Source of the DNA: a virus | IMG/VR virus record: IMGVR_UViG_3300050020_000041 | Span: 1-64,000 of that record | Strand: one strand, 5' to 3' | Length of the DNA: 64,000 bases | Shown here: positions 16,033-24,103 of the stretch, one piece after another | Layout of the letters: every line of letters begins with the position of its first letter | How positions within the stretch are numbered: the stretch's first letter is position 1 | The notes under the pieces: generated by a model | Database searches by the model: none | What the model was told of the DNA's origin: nothing | The model's input: only the letters and a program-made list of their open reading frames with translations | Made by a program: the position numbers and the translations under genes

Positions 16033-17377
16033 AAGATTTGTACTATGGAGTGGCGGAGCGGATTCGACGTATCTGATTTATAAGAGCCTTCAGGATGGCT
16101 ATGAGGTAACGGCGGGCTATGCGGAGATTATGAACAATACTGATAAAACCAAAATGGAACTTGCAGCAATCGAACTGATGCTTCCATTTTTCAATGCTTT
16201 CCCGGATTTTCGTTATGTCGGTCCGGCGGCAAAGACATCCTTGGAGCATCATCCGAGTTCCGGAGTGGTATTCTGGCAGTTACCGACGTGGTTATTCACC
16301 CTTCAGTTTATGAGGGGAGACTACGATGAGCTGGCAATCGGATATGTTATGAATGATGATGCTATATCGTACTTGAACGAGATAGAGGCGTGGTACAAGG
16401 CTGGCAGACCATTTTCGAAATGCGAGGAAGAAAGGGATGCAAAATTAGTATTCCCGCTGTCGAAGTTTAAGAAGGATGAAGGTCTAAGAGGACTGCCGGA
16501 GAATATCAAGTCTCTAACGGTCTGGTGCGAAAGTCCGGAGTTTGATGAAGGAACTCAGAAATGGCTGGCATGCAGAAGATGTCACACTTGCACAGCCCAA
16601 AAAGATTACAGACCGGATGAAACCTTTGTGAAGTCGAAAGCTTTGAAAGACTATAAACTGGGAGATCCGGTGTTAGAGGAACCAGTAATTGATGTTTCAG
16701 AAAAGGTGGACGAAAGAGAGGATAAACAGCTCGACCTTAGAAAAATGCGGGCGAAGTTGATCCTAACGGAGAAGGAAGCCTTCAAGTTCAATCCGCACGT
16801 TGAAGAAGTCCCCCCAGTTCAGCCATACGTCGAGGAGGAAGATTTTATCGAGACGTTACATACAGCAAAGCTGAAATCAAAGTTCACGCATGAAGAGTCG
16901 GCAGATCTGGTCGATATACTCGGGACGCCGGAAGAGAAAGAGTGGATAGTTAACAAGAACGTAATCGAAACAGCCAGGGACATTGTGGAGTATGAACTGA
17001 TTACCAGAACGACTCCGACTAGTCCCCAGCTTGTTGAGATTTACGAGAGAATCGACAAAGCGTTAAAGAATATGAAGTTCCCCAAGGTACCGACTTTTGC
17101 AAGGACAAATTTCTTCAAGGGAAGTCCGGAGGACGGAGAATTACCAAAGATGACTCTGGTAGCGAAGGGCGGCAAAATATCGGTAGTGGAAACAGATAAG
17201 TTACACGAGGCGTTCGATGCCAAGGATGATATAAAATTCATAGAGCCGGTGCTGGCAGAAGAATTCAAACTGAAGGGAGACTATAAATTAGATGATGCTG
17301 TTAATCTGGCAATCGACGGCGAGAACATAGAAGAAATAGTAACGCAAGTACCATTATTGGAGGTCCAATGTCATTAG
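16022..17377 (+). CDS. QueC-like PP-loop enzyme with C-terminal extension
   Basis: The product has 451 residues. The N-terminal 200 match 7-cyano-7-deazaguanine (preQ0) synthase: PP-loop SGGADS at residues 10-15 and a zinc site Cys169, Cys184, Cys187, Cys190 (ACRRCHTC), the C-xn-C-x2-C-x2-C layout of QueC. QueC uses ATP and ammonia to convert 7-carboxy-7-deazaguanine to preQ0, used for queuosine or for 7-deazaguanine DNA modification in phages. Residues about 235-451 have no counterpart in QueC (usually about 220-240 aa) and are acidic and unrecognised. ATG 16022 follows AGAGGAAAC; an in-frame ATG at 15989 is inside the upstream gene. No FolE, QueD, QueE or TGT-like gene is in the window. Confidence 0.65.
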   Translation: MKCKRFVLWSGGADSTYLIYKSLQDGYEVTAGYAEIMNNTDKTKMELAAIELMLPFFNAFPDFRYVGPAAKTSLEHHPSSGVVFWQLPTWLFTLQFMRGDYDELAIGYVMNDDAISYLNEIEAWYKAGRPFSKCEEERDAKLVFPLSKFKKDEGLRGLPENIKSLTVWCESPEFDEGTQKWLACRRCHTCTAQKDYRPDETFVKSKALKDYKLGDPVLEEPVIDVSEKVDEREDKQLDLRKMRAKLILTEKEAFKFNPHVEEVPPVQPYVEEEDFIETLHTAKLKSKFTHEESADLVDILGTPEEKEWIVNKNVIETARDIVEYELITRTTPTSPQLVEIYERIDKALKNMKFPKVPTFARTNFFKGSPEDGELPKMTLVAKGGKISVVETDKLHEAFDAKDDIKFIEPVLAEEFKLKGDYKLDDAVNLAIDGENIEEIVTQVPLLEVQCH

Positions 17378-17802
17378 AACCGATTGAAATGATGCAAAGT
17401 ATAGCCCTGAGAGATGCGTTCTTCCATTATCTGAAAGAACATGGCAAGGAAGTTAAATGGCAATGGCTATGTGAATGGGAATTTACAGACGAATATAAGT
17501 TCGGCAGATTATGTCACGCTGAAGACCGCTCTAAAATAATGGGAGTCAAGTTGGAAACAGACAGAATGCTGGCTATGCTCGATTTGCATCGTGAGGACGG
17601 CTTCCTTCATTGCATAAGGGAAGTATGCGAGGCATTACTGGATGAATTAAATGAAATCTTCGAAGGGCAATCGATAAGAATATTGGATATCAAGTTATCA
17701 GAGCCGGTTATAACGACGCCGCTATTCGTAGATAATGATCTGCCCGAGCACCAAGTAAGAACAAAACAGTTTATTTTTATAAAATATAGGACAAGAATAT
17801 GA
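17368..17802 (+). CDS. Hypothetical protein (144 aa)
   Basis: I do not recognise it. It has a Trp-rich stretch (KWQWLCEWEF) near residue 33, a helical middle with His/Cys residues and a beta-rich end. It overlaps the QueC-like gene by ten bases and is coupled by ATGA to the first ParB-like gene, so it belongs to the same putative modification module. Confidence 0.45.
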   Translation: MSLEPIEMMQSIALRDAFFHYLKEHGKEVKWQWLCEWEFTDEYKFGRLCHAEDRSKIMGVKLETDRMLAMLDLHREDGFLHCIREVCEALLDELNEIFEGQSIRILDIKLSEPVITTPLFVDNDLPEHQVRTKQFIFIKYRTRI

Positions 17803-18542
17803 GCGAGAACATAGTTGACGGCATGACTAAAATAGTTCAGCTGGACGTAGATCTGATAGATGAGAACGAATGGAATCCAAATTTGATGAGTGATGCCAAG
17901 TTTAACAAGTTAACAGAAGAAATTGAAACCATGGGAATGATGGATCCGATTCAGGTAGTTCCTTTGGAAAATGGCAGATACCGAATACTCGGTGGAGCGC
18001 ATAGGTTCAACGCCTGTTTAATATTAGGCTTTGAGAAAATACCAGCGATTATACTGGATGATCCGAAATTCCAGGATCTTGACTACCAGAAACTTTTGAC
18101 AACCCGATTAAATTTGATCCATGGTAAAATGACTCGGGATAAATTCAGTGCGTTATATGAAGACCTAGCCAAACGGCATTCCGACGAAGTTATCCGGGAC
18201 TCGATGGCTCTTATCGATAAAAACGAATGGGATCAGATGAAGAAAGAATTACTGATTAACATGAAGGAGCTTCTACCGCCAGGTTCACCGTTACTTGATA
18301 ACTTCGAGGACACAGTGAAGGAACTTAGAACCCTTGATGATATGACAAAATTATTGGAAAGCATATTCCATAAAAAAGAGAAAGGGGAGAAGTTCAATAA
18401 GATCCTCGCATTCGGAACTGGTGGCGGTAAGGTCGTATACTTCTCCATAGATGATGAAATATGGGGAGCTTTACAGAAGTTAAAGTCTATAGCTGACACT
18501 ACCGACATCAAGATGGATGAAATTCTTGATAAAGCTATGTAA
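17799..18542 (+). CDS. ParB-like nuclease-domain protein, copy 1
   Basis: The product has 247 residues. Residues about 10-90 are a ParB N-terminal domain: WNPNLMSDAKF at the start (compare N-P-N/R in ParB), IQVVPLENGRYRILGGAHRF (the G-G-A/E-x-R nucleotide/active-site loop) and CLILGFEKIPAIIL. There is no ParB HTH domain. The C-terminal half is helical and ends with a beta segment. Such stand-alone domains bind or hydrolyse CTP/ATP or nick DNA, and in IbrAB- and Dpd-type systems they pair with PP-loop enzymes. A QueC-like PP-loop gene lies two genes upstream. Tandem paralogue at 18698. Confidence 0.7.
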   Translation: MSENIVDGMTKIVQLDVDLIDENEWNPNLMSDAKFNKLTEEIETMGMMDPIQVVPLENGRYRILGGAHRFNACLILGFEKIPAIILDDPKFQDLDYQKLLTTRLNLIHGKMTRDKFSALYEDLAKRHSDEVIRDSMALIDKNEWDQMKKELLINMKELLPPGSPLLDNFEDTVKELRTLDDMTKLLESIFHKKEKGEKFNKILAFGTGGGKVVYFSIDDEIWGALQKLKSIADTTDIKMDEILDKAM

Positions 18543-18557
18543 TGCACTTAGATTCGA

Positions 18558-18586
18558 AAGACGCATATTCCCGTGGATTGCGTCTT
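18558..18586 (+). terminator. Hairpin between the two ParB-like genes
   Basis: AAGACGCA (18558-18565) and TGCGTCTT (18579-18586) form a perfect 8-bp stem with a 13-base loop, followed by CTTGATTT. A second short stem (CCGGT...ACCGG) lies near 18613-18630. It may be a weak terminator or attenuator that separates expression of the two paralogues, in a 155-base gap. Confidence 0.4.
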
Positions 18587-18697
18587 CTTGATTTAGCCAG
18601 CCCTTCCCGGTGTTCTTACCGGTCTGATACCTGCAAGCCTCAATGATAATACTGACAAATAGATTTATTCACACGACGAAATTGATTGCAGGATAAT

Positions 18698-19435
18698 ATG
18701 ATTGACCACGATATACGATTTGTAGCGATAACACAGATAGAGGAGAACGAATTTAATCCGAATTCCATGGATGGCAAGGCATTCGAGAGATTACTTAAAG
18801 AAATACAGACATCCGGATTTATTGCAGCCATACAGGTCGTACCGTTGGATAATGGGAAATTCAGGATTATAGGCGGAGCACACCGATATAAAGCCGCCCT
18901 GAAACTGGGTTTTCATGAACTTCCCTGCGTGGTGCTGGCAGATGCTCAGTTCAAGTCAGAGGACGTACAAAAATTCTTGACAGTGAAACTTAACATGCTG
19001 TCGGGAGAATTAGATCCTGACAAATTCCGAATCTTATATGAGGAAATGGCTGAGAAGTACGGAGAAGAATCGTTACAGGACCTCTTCGGATTCACTGATG
19101 AGACTGAATGGGAGGCGGTAACCAAGGCTATTAAGAGAGAATTAAAAGATAACGGCTTCACGGAAGAGCAAATTGACAAGGCATGGGAAGAAGCTGGCGA
19201 AGATAAGTCCATAGAGAATTTAAGTCGCATCCTGAATGGGATATTTTCAGAGAACGGGGAAACCCTGAATAGCCGTGGCTACATGATATTCGATTTCGAG
19301 GGGAGCAAGATGTTTTTCATGGATGTGGACAAGAAAGTATTCAAGTTTTTTGATGAGATGCAGATCAACGAAGATCCAGCGCAGTTGAACGGAAAATTAT
19401 TAGAAGTATTGCAGAAGGCAGCCGGCAATAGCTAG
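18698..19435 (+). CDS. ParB-like nuclease-domain protein, copy 2
   Basis: The 245-residue product is clearly paralogous to the previous gene: NEFNPNSMDGKAF versus NEWNPNLMSDAKF, FRIIGGAHRY versus YRILGGAHRF, and similar C-terminal regions (RGYMIFDFEGSKMFFMDVD). It has the ParB N-terminal domain only. ATG 18698 is chosen because AGGA at 18690-18693 precedes it; a TTG at 18686 is in frame. Two diverged copies side by side suggest either a heteromer or two specificities. The partner genes are the QueC-like enzyme upstream and the glycosyltransferase-kinase downstream. Confidence 0.7.
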   Translation: MIDHDIRFVAITQIEENEFNPNSMDGKAFERLLKEIQTSGFIAAIQVVPLDNGKFRIIGGAHRYKAALKLGFHELPCVVLADAQFKSEDVQKFLTVKLNMLSGELDPDKFRILYEEMAEKYGEESLQDLFGFTDETEWEAVTKAIKRELKDNGFTEEQIDKAWEEAGEDKSIENLSRILNGIFSENGETLNSRGYMIFDFEGSKMFFMDVDKKVFKFFDEMQINEDPAQLNGKLLEVLQKAAGNS

Positions 19436-19480
19436 GCCGAAACGATGGGCAGATTTTTGAACTAACGATGGGATTGGGCT

Positions 19481-22066
19481 ATGTATAGAGGGTTGAAGTG
19501 GGCTATAGGCATTATTACGTGGAGCAGACCGGCAGTATTTAAGGAATTCATGGATACGCTGGCGGCATGCGCGGATGTCAACAGTTGCGACAAAATCATA
19601 GTGGTGGAAGATGCTTCCGGTAACAAAGAGAAATATGCTCTCCTTGAGGAGTTCAAGAAAAGATTCCCGAATGCCGTAGTGCAATTCGCGGAGAAAAACG
19701 GTGGCGTATCAGCCAATTCAAATCGAGTCCTGAATGTATTAAAGTTGTATGACTTCGGATTCCTGCTAAATGATGATTATATAAAGATTAAGAGTCCTGT
19801 CTTCAAGAAGTACATGGACGCATTCCTGGCAACGGGAATTCATTGTTTTACCCAGAACGTCAATGTCAGGGGCAAAGTTATCGAGATGAATGGAGTCCAG
19901 TTGAGGGTTTCAGGCAAGAGCTACGGCACGTGGATAACGACCACCAAGCAAATGCTCCGGACAGTGGGCGGCCTGGATAGAAGAATGGGGAGATTTGGCT
20001 TCGAACACAGATTATTCGTACTGAAAGCTAAGAAAAAGGGGTTTATAGGAGATCCGAATACGTTCACGTTCTACGATATTGCCAATTCGTCAGCTTACCT
20101 CGCGATTAACAATGCCTCAGATGAATCCACACAGGGTACGAGCCGGTATACTGGGTTCAAAGACAAGTGGGAGCAACTAAGGAAGGACGTTTACAAGCCA
20201 TATTTCGGCGATGTTATCGATACGGCTCTGGACATAGTGGATCCGAAAGATGAAGTTCCGGTGACACCAGGTAAAAATGTAATGTCACGGGGAATATCTG
20301 ACAAAACGCTGGCAGACCAGATTAACTCCTTATGGAGCGCAGAGGACGTACCACTGTATTTCAAGGGGGATAAGAATACTTATTTCGCATTGTCCAAGAA
20401 AAACAAAGAGATGACAGCTTTGGATCTAGTCAGCGACAATGCCCATGCCGAGAAGGTAATAGCAGCGCATCAGGAGAAGTTTGAAAAATTCGATTTCTCA
20501 GGTCTGAAGGGAGATAAAAATAGGGGTGTTTTGTTTTATGCAATAGCTCTGTACTGGGGAAAGATGTTCCCAAGAGTTATCCAGGACAAGATGATTAACT
20601 ACCTGAAGGAAACATCCTTCAACCAGTCCAGATATGGGTGGCTGGCGTTCCTTGAGATCCCGTTAGGTTCAGCGACCAGATACTTCACTGAGTTACTCGC
20701 AGATAATCCTGCTCTCTACAATACGTGGGTTACGAAGACAGTCGAACTGCTTTATCCGGTAAAACAGCTTACGGATTTCCTGAAGAATTACAATCTCCCT
20801 TTGAGAGTCACGCCGACAGTAATGCCGATCCAGAAAATCAAATTTATGAAGATACTTTATTCAGCCAAGTTGAAGGAGATGAATCCCACTCTGGCTGAAA
20901 ACAGTGTGCAGCGCATATTAAATGAAGCCATCAAGGTCTCTCCGTTCAAAACAGAGGACTTGTTCACACAGTTCCTAACAGACCAGATGCAGAAGGAGGA
21001 AGAAGCGGACGCTAAGGGAGATATCAACGGAAAAGAATTCAAGGTGAATTTCCTCGGGCTGATTTCCTCTGTAAAAGATGGTTCGGTGGATGCTGATAAA
21101 ATAGTTACTGCGGCGACTCTGGATGTCATGAAGGCTGGCGTCAAGATGGATATTCCCCTGGATGAACAATTAAAATTTGCAAAAGCGGCCGAACTGGTTT
21201 GTACCGATGGAGCCGGCAGCTTTGAAAAAATCAAGATCGTCAACGGTGGCGCCAATACAACGTTCAAGGCTGAAGTAGGCGGAACAGATTTCTTTTTTAA
21301 GATAAGACATCACAGTCAGACCGAAACTGGTCCGATCAGCCAAAGCACAGCTGATTTCTTTAATAGAGTCGGCGTAGGTACTCCGATGGTTAAGCAGATC
21401 AAGCTTAGCGGAGGGGAGTTAAATGTAAAGGGTGTAGAAGTTAGAAACGAAAAGAAACAGAATCAGATATTCGATGCCGAGATGGCTGAATTCTTACCGA
21501 GTTTCATCGTATGTCAGGATTTGGCTAAACCAAAGGCTAAGGGGCAGGATGCAGCAATGGCGATAATCCAGAAGATCTCCGGCGATGACATAAAAAGATT
21601 GGTAGTAGCGGACTTCATGTCCTATCAGCAGGACAGGTTTACCGACAACGTGGGAATAATTAAAGATAGCGGTAAACTGATTGCCCTCGATAACGACTTG
21701 GCTTTCGGATTCATGGACCGCAAACCGATCCTGTCATTTATGATAAGGGAGCTGGCGCTTGATCCCCCCAAGAAGTATGCAAAAGATGAACGCTGTTATA
21801 GCTGGGTTGAAAGAGTATTCATGCCTGCGTTCGATTACAGAACCTATGGTGAAGTCGGCGTCAACTACGAACCCGAGATAATCGGGATGCTGACAGAGTT
21901 CAGCGACAACGAAGATGGGATGCTGGATTCCTTCTGTCCGACCGGCACAAGACCGAATATCAAAGAAGCCATCAGGCTGAATTTGAGGAACATGATGGAC
22001 GTGGGTTTTGAGGGTGCGATTATGAAATACAAATCCGAGATAATGAATAACGTATTGAAAAAATAA
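19481..22066 (+). CDS. Glycosyltransferase (GT-A) fused to PI4K/HipA-like kinase domain
   Basis: The product has 861 residues. Residues 1-210 form a family-2-type GT-A domain: IIVVEDASGN, KNGGVSANSNRVL, LLNDD (acidic metal-binding motif, about 95-99) and GGLDRRMGRFGFEHR, the G-G-x-D...E-D/H acceptor region. Residues 280-560 are mainly helical and unrecognised. Residues about 585-861 resemble PI3/4-kinase- and HipA-fold enzymes: a glycine-rich GGANTTFKAEVGGTDFFFKI strand pair, a catalytic QQDRFTDNVGI loop (D-R-x3-D-N, compare type II PI4K) near 715, and LIALDNDLAFG near 733 as the metal-binding motif. All catalytic residues look intact. The substrate is unknown; coupling sugar transfer and phosphorylation in one chain is unusual. 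Confidence 0.65.
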   Translation: MYRGLKWAIGIITWSRPAVFKEFMDTLAACADVNSCDKIIVVEDASGNKEKYALLEEFKKRFPNAVVQFAEKNGGVSANSNRVLNVLKLYDFGFLLNDDYIKIKSPVFKKYMDAFLATGIHCFTQNVNVRGKVIEMNGVQLRVSGKSYGTWITTTKQMLRTVGGLDRRMGRFGFEHRLFVLKAKKKGFIGDPNTFTFYDIANSSAYLAINNASDESTQGTSRYTGFKDKWEQLRKDVYKPYFGDVIDTALDIVDPKDEVPVTPGKNVMSRGISDKTLADQINSLWSAEDVPLYFKGDKNTYFALSKKNKEMTALDLVSDNAHAEKVIAAHQEKFEKFDFSGLKGDKNRGVLFYAIALYWGKMFPRVIQDKMINYLKETSFNQSRYGWLAFLEIPLGSATRYFTELLADNPALYNTWVTKTVELLYPVKQLTDFLKNYNLPLRVTPTVMPIQKIKFMKILYSAKLKEMNPTLAENSVQRILNEAIKVSPFKTEDLFTQFLTDQMQKEEEADAKGDINGKEFKVNFLGLISSVKDGSVDADKIVTAATLDVMKAGVKMDIPLDEQLKFAKAAELVCTDGAGSFEKIKIVNGGANTTFKAEVGGTDFFFKIRHHSQTETGPISQSTADFFNRVGVGTPMVKQIKLSGGELNVKGVEVRNEKKQNQIFDAEMAEFLPSFIVCQDLAKPKAKGQDAAMAIIQKISGDDIKRLVVADFMSYQQDRFTDNVGIIKDSGKLIALDNDLAFGFMDRKPILSFMIRELALDPPKKYAKDERCYSWVERVFMPAFDYRTYGEVGVNYEPEIIGMLTEFSDNEDGMLDSFCPTGTRPNIKEAIRLNLRNMMDVGFEGAIMKYKSEIMNNVLKK

Positions 22067-22075
22067 GGTTGGTTT

Positions 22076-22426
22076 ATGGAAAAAATAGCTTTCTTGTATT
22101 TTAATAGCGATAACGAAGTGGTGTGCAGTGAATATTTCAGACTGCAGGACGGCGTCGTCGTGAACTACATCGACACCGATGAAGGGGTTAAGCCGATGAA
22201 TACCGAATATACAAGTTTTGAGGATTTGGCTGCTTACTATGATACGAGGAGCCAGGCTATGCTCATATTCAACGTAGTAGATCCCGAAAAAGCACAGGAT
22301 GTATTAGGTACTTCCCTCGCCGACTTCAAAAGAAGACAGGGGCATGATGCCGATGAACAGAAGTTAGCAGATGACCTGGAAAAAAGTGGAGTGTTCGAGG
22401 AAGATGAACCCGGCGGAGACGAATAA
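22076..22426 (+). CDS. Hypothetical acidic protein (116 aa)
   Basis: I do not recognise it. It has a beta-rich N-terminus (IAFLYFNSDNEVV), a helical end with LADDLEKSG, and a strongly acidic tail (EEDEPGGDE). It lies between the kinase fusion and the putative terminase small subunit. AAGG precedes the start at a slightly long distance. Confidence 0.45.
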   Translation: MEKIAFLYFNSDNEVVCSEYFRLQDGVVVNYIDTDEGVKPMNTEYTSFEDLAAYYDTRSQAMLIFNVVDPEKAQDVLGTSLADFKRRQGHDADEQKLADDLEKSGVFEEDEPGGDE

Positions 22427-22434
22427 CCAAGCCA

Positions 22435-23214
22435 ATGGTAAAGATCAACCCGGAAGGCGCAGGGACGCCAAGTTTTAATGGAGTGTTTAGGAGACCGTCT
22501 GCCAAGAAACCGGAGAGCCATCAGGCATCCCTGGAGACTTTAACATGTTTTCCTGAATTGAAAGCCAGGGTACAGGCGGGCTGGCCGTCCCAGAGAGTAG
22601 CGGATTACATCGAGACCACTTATCCAGCAGAATATGCAGGTCTGGGCATGGTCAAGGGAGAGTTAATCGATCACCTGAATTCGTTCAGAAAAGCATTGAC
22701 GCCACTGGAGACGGTGGCTATTCGTATGCCGGCTGAAGTAATCAAGGCAAAAGAGAAGATTGATGCAGGTCTGGATATCATGGCCGAGATGCAGGAGCTT
22801 TATGCGATCCAGAAGGGGCGTATCAATATTGATGTCGGTACAGAAAAGAAATTAAACAAGTTGTTTAAGACAACAGGAAATGAAATTGCGATAGCCGCAG
22901 CTCTGTTAAGAGATCTTGCTGCGATAATGGGAGATCTGGGAGTGAACAAGGGTAATCCGGGTGAAGAAGCGGCAGTAAGAAAACAGTTAATAACCGATTT
23001 CGGTTTGAAGTATGGGAAAGACTCGGTAGCCAAAGTGCTTAACGATCCAAGAGCAGTTTCCAAGGTATTAGGAGTGGCTGAGAGTTTATTCAAGTCCATA
23101 AGGGCTGGGGATGTGGCAGGTCTTCTTGCGGAAGTCCAGGCAGAAGAAAAGCCGGCGATGATAGAATTGCAAGTAATAGAAAAGAATGAAAAAGTATTAG
23201 AGGATGTGGTATGA
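22435..23214 (+). CDS. Possible terminase small subunit
   Basis: The product has 259 residues. Residues about 45-65 (GWPSQRVADYIETTYPAEYAG) look like a helix-turn-helix. The centre is long amphipathic helices (EKIDAGLDIMAEMQELYAIQ), as in the oligomerisation core of small terminases. Its position two small genes and one cargo gene before the large terminase supports this call, but there is no diagnostic motif. Its stop overlaps the start of the T9SS-tagged gene (ATGA), so the two are translated as a pair. Confidence 0.4.
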   Translation: MVKINPEGAGTPSFNGVFRRPSAKKPESHQASLETLTCFPELKARVQAGWPSQRVADYIETTYPAEYAGLGMVKGELIDHLNSFRKALTPLETVAIRMPAEVIKAKEKIDAGLDIMAEMQELYAIQKGRINIDVGTEKKLNKLFKTTGNEIAIAAALLRDLAAIMGDLGVNKGNPGEEAAVRKQLITDFGLKYGKDSVAKVLNDPRAVSKVLGVAESLFKSIRAGDVAGLLAEVQAEEKPAMIELQVIEKNEKVLEDVV

Positions 23215-23978
23215 AATGGTCAATATGGTTTATAGTGCTTTTGTCATATCAGGTATGCGCTCAGGATCTTTCGCTTCGGAAAAATAGCCCATGTAGAGGT
23301 GCTGGCGATACCGTAAAGGTAAATGGACAACGGATTAAGACGGATATACTGGGAAATCCAGTGCCTTATAATCATCCGGATCTTGGAGCTTATCAGTATC
23401 AGGAGCCGCTACCAGTGCAACTGATCTCTTTTAAGGGGAAAACTTTAAGAGACAATTACGTTGAGCTTGTGTGGGTGACAGCGACGGAAGTAAATTTTCA
23501 TGGATTTGAGATAGAAAGAAAACTTTGGATGGGCAGTCCCTGGGAGAAGATCGGCTTCGTGGCGGCCCAAGGGAATAGCAATAAGGGTAAAGAGTATATG
23601 TTCTCAGATAAGCTCTCCATGGCAGGGGTTATTGCTTATCGCCTGAATCAGGTGGACAACGATGGTGGCTCGGTACATTCGAATATTATCGTGGTGTCAA
23701 TGTTACCCAAGGAATTTACCGTCTCGAACTACCCGAATCCATTTAATCAAGAGACGACGATCAGATATTCGCTCCCCTATGACTGTAAGGTAAGACTGAC
23801 GGTCTATAATGTCATCGGGAGTAAGATAGAGTCATTCCCAGATGAAATGCGCACACAGGGCAGTTACGAGGTCAAATGGCGCGGTCGGTACGCCGGCGTG
23901 TATATCCTCGCAATGACGACCAAGCGGGCAAACGGAAATCAGCATACGGCAGCAATCAAAATGGTGTTACTGAAATGA
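23211..23978 (+). CDS. Secreted protein with T9SS type A sorting domain
   Basis: The product has 255 residues. A signal peptide covers residues 1-17 (hydrophobic core IWFIVLLSY, cleavage after VCA). Residues 26-64 match the end of a choice-of-anchor/parallel beta-helix domain (SPCRGAGD...DLGAYQYQ). Residues 67-165 form a beta-sandwich beginning LPVQLISFKG with TATEVNFHGFEIER, common in Ignavibacteria surface proteins. Residues 170-255 are a type IX secretion C-terminal domain: NYPNPFNQETTIRYSLP, VYNVIG, YAGVYIL and a final KMVLLK. It would cross the inner membrane by Sec and the outer membrane by host T9SS. It is coupled by ATGA on both sides to phage genes, so it is a settled phage gene, probably taken from a host. 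Confidence 0.8.
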   Translation: MKWSIWFIVLLSYQVCAQDLSLRKNSPCRGAGDTVKVNGQRIKTDILGNPVPYNHPDLGAYQYQEPLPVQLISFKGKTLRDNYVELVWVTATEVNFHGFEIERKLWMGSPWEKIGFVAAQGNSNKGKEYMFSDKLSMAGVIAYRLNQVDNDGGSVHSNIIVVSMLPKEFTVSNYPNPFNQETTIRYSLPYDCKVRLTVYNVIGSKIESFPDEMRTQGSYEVKWRGRYAGVYILAMTTKRANGNQHTAAIKMVLLK

Positions 23979-24103
23979 ACAAGTCTTTACGGGTTATAGG
24001 GTTTGGGCTAACAACGATTGGGGCTGTCGGTTTGTTTTCGACGGTTCTAATTCTGATAGCTATTGCAACGCATTATTCGACATTAAATGAACTAATAAAA
24101 TAA
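23975..24103 (+). CDS. Small single-span membrane protein (42 aa)
   Basis: ATG 23975 overlaps the stop of the T9SS-tagged gene (ATGA). The product has a short basic start (MNKSLR) and one hydrophobic segment of about 23 residues (VIGFGLTTIGAVGLFSTVLI and on), then a polar tail. It could be a holin-like or superinfection-related peptide, or a membrane partner of the upstream secreted protein. The sequence supports only a single transmembrane helix. Tight coupling argues that it is real. Confidence 0.5.
   Translation: MNKSLRVIGFGLTTIGAVGLFSTVLILIAIATHYSTLNELIK

Noticed and set aside
11258-22066. Host capsule or O-antigen operon misjoined to the phage
   Set aside because: Genes overlap by a few bases with phage genes on both sides, are on the same strand and show the same base composition, so a joined host contig is unlikely.
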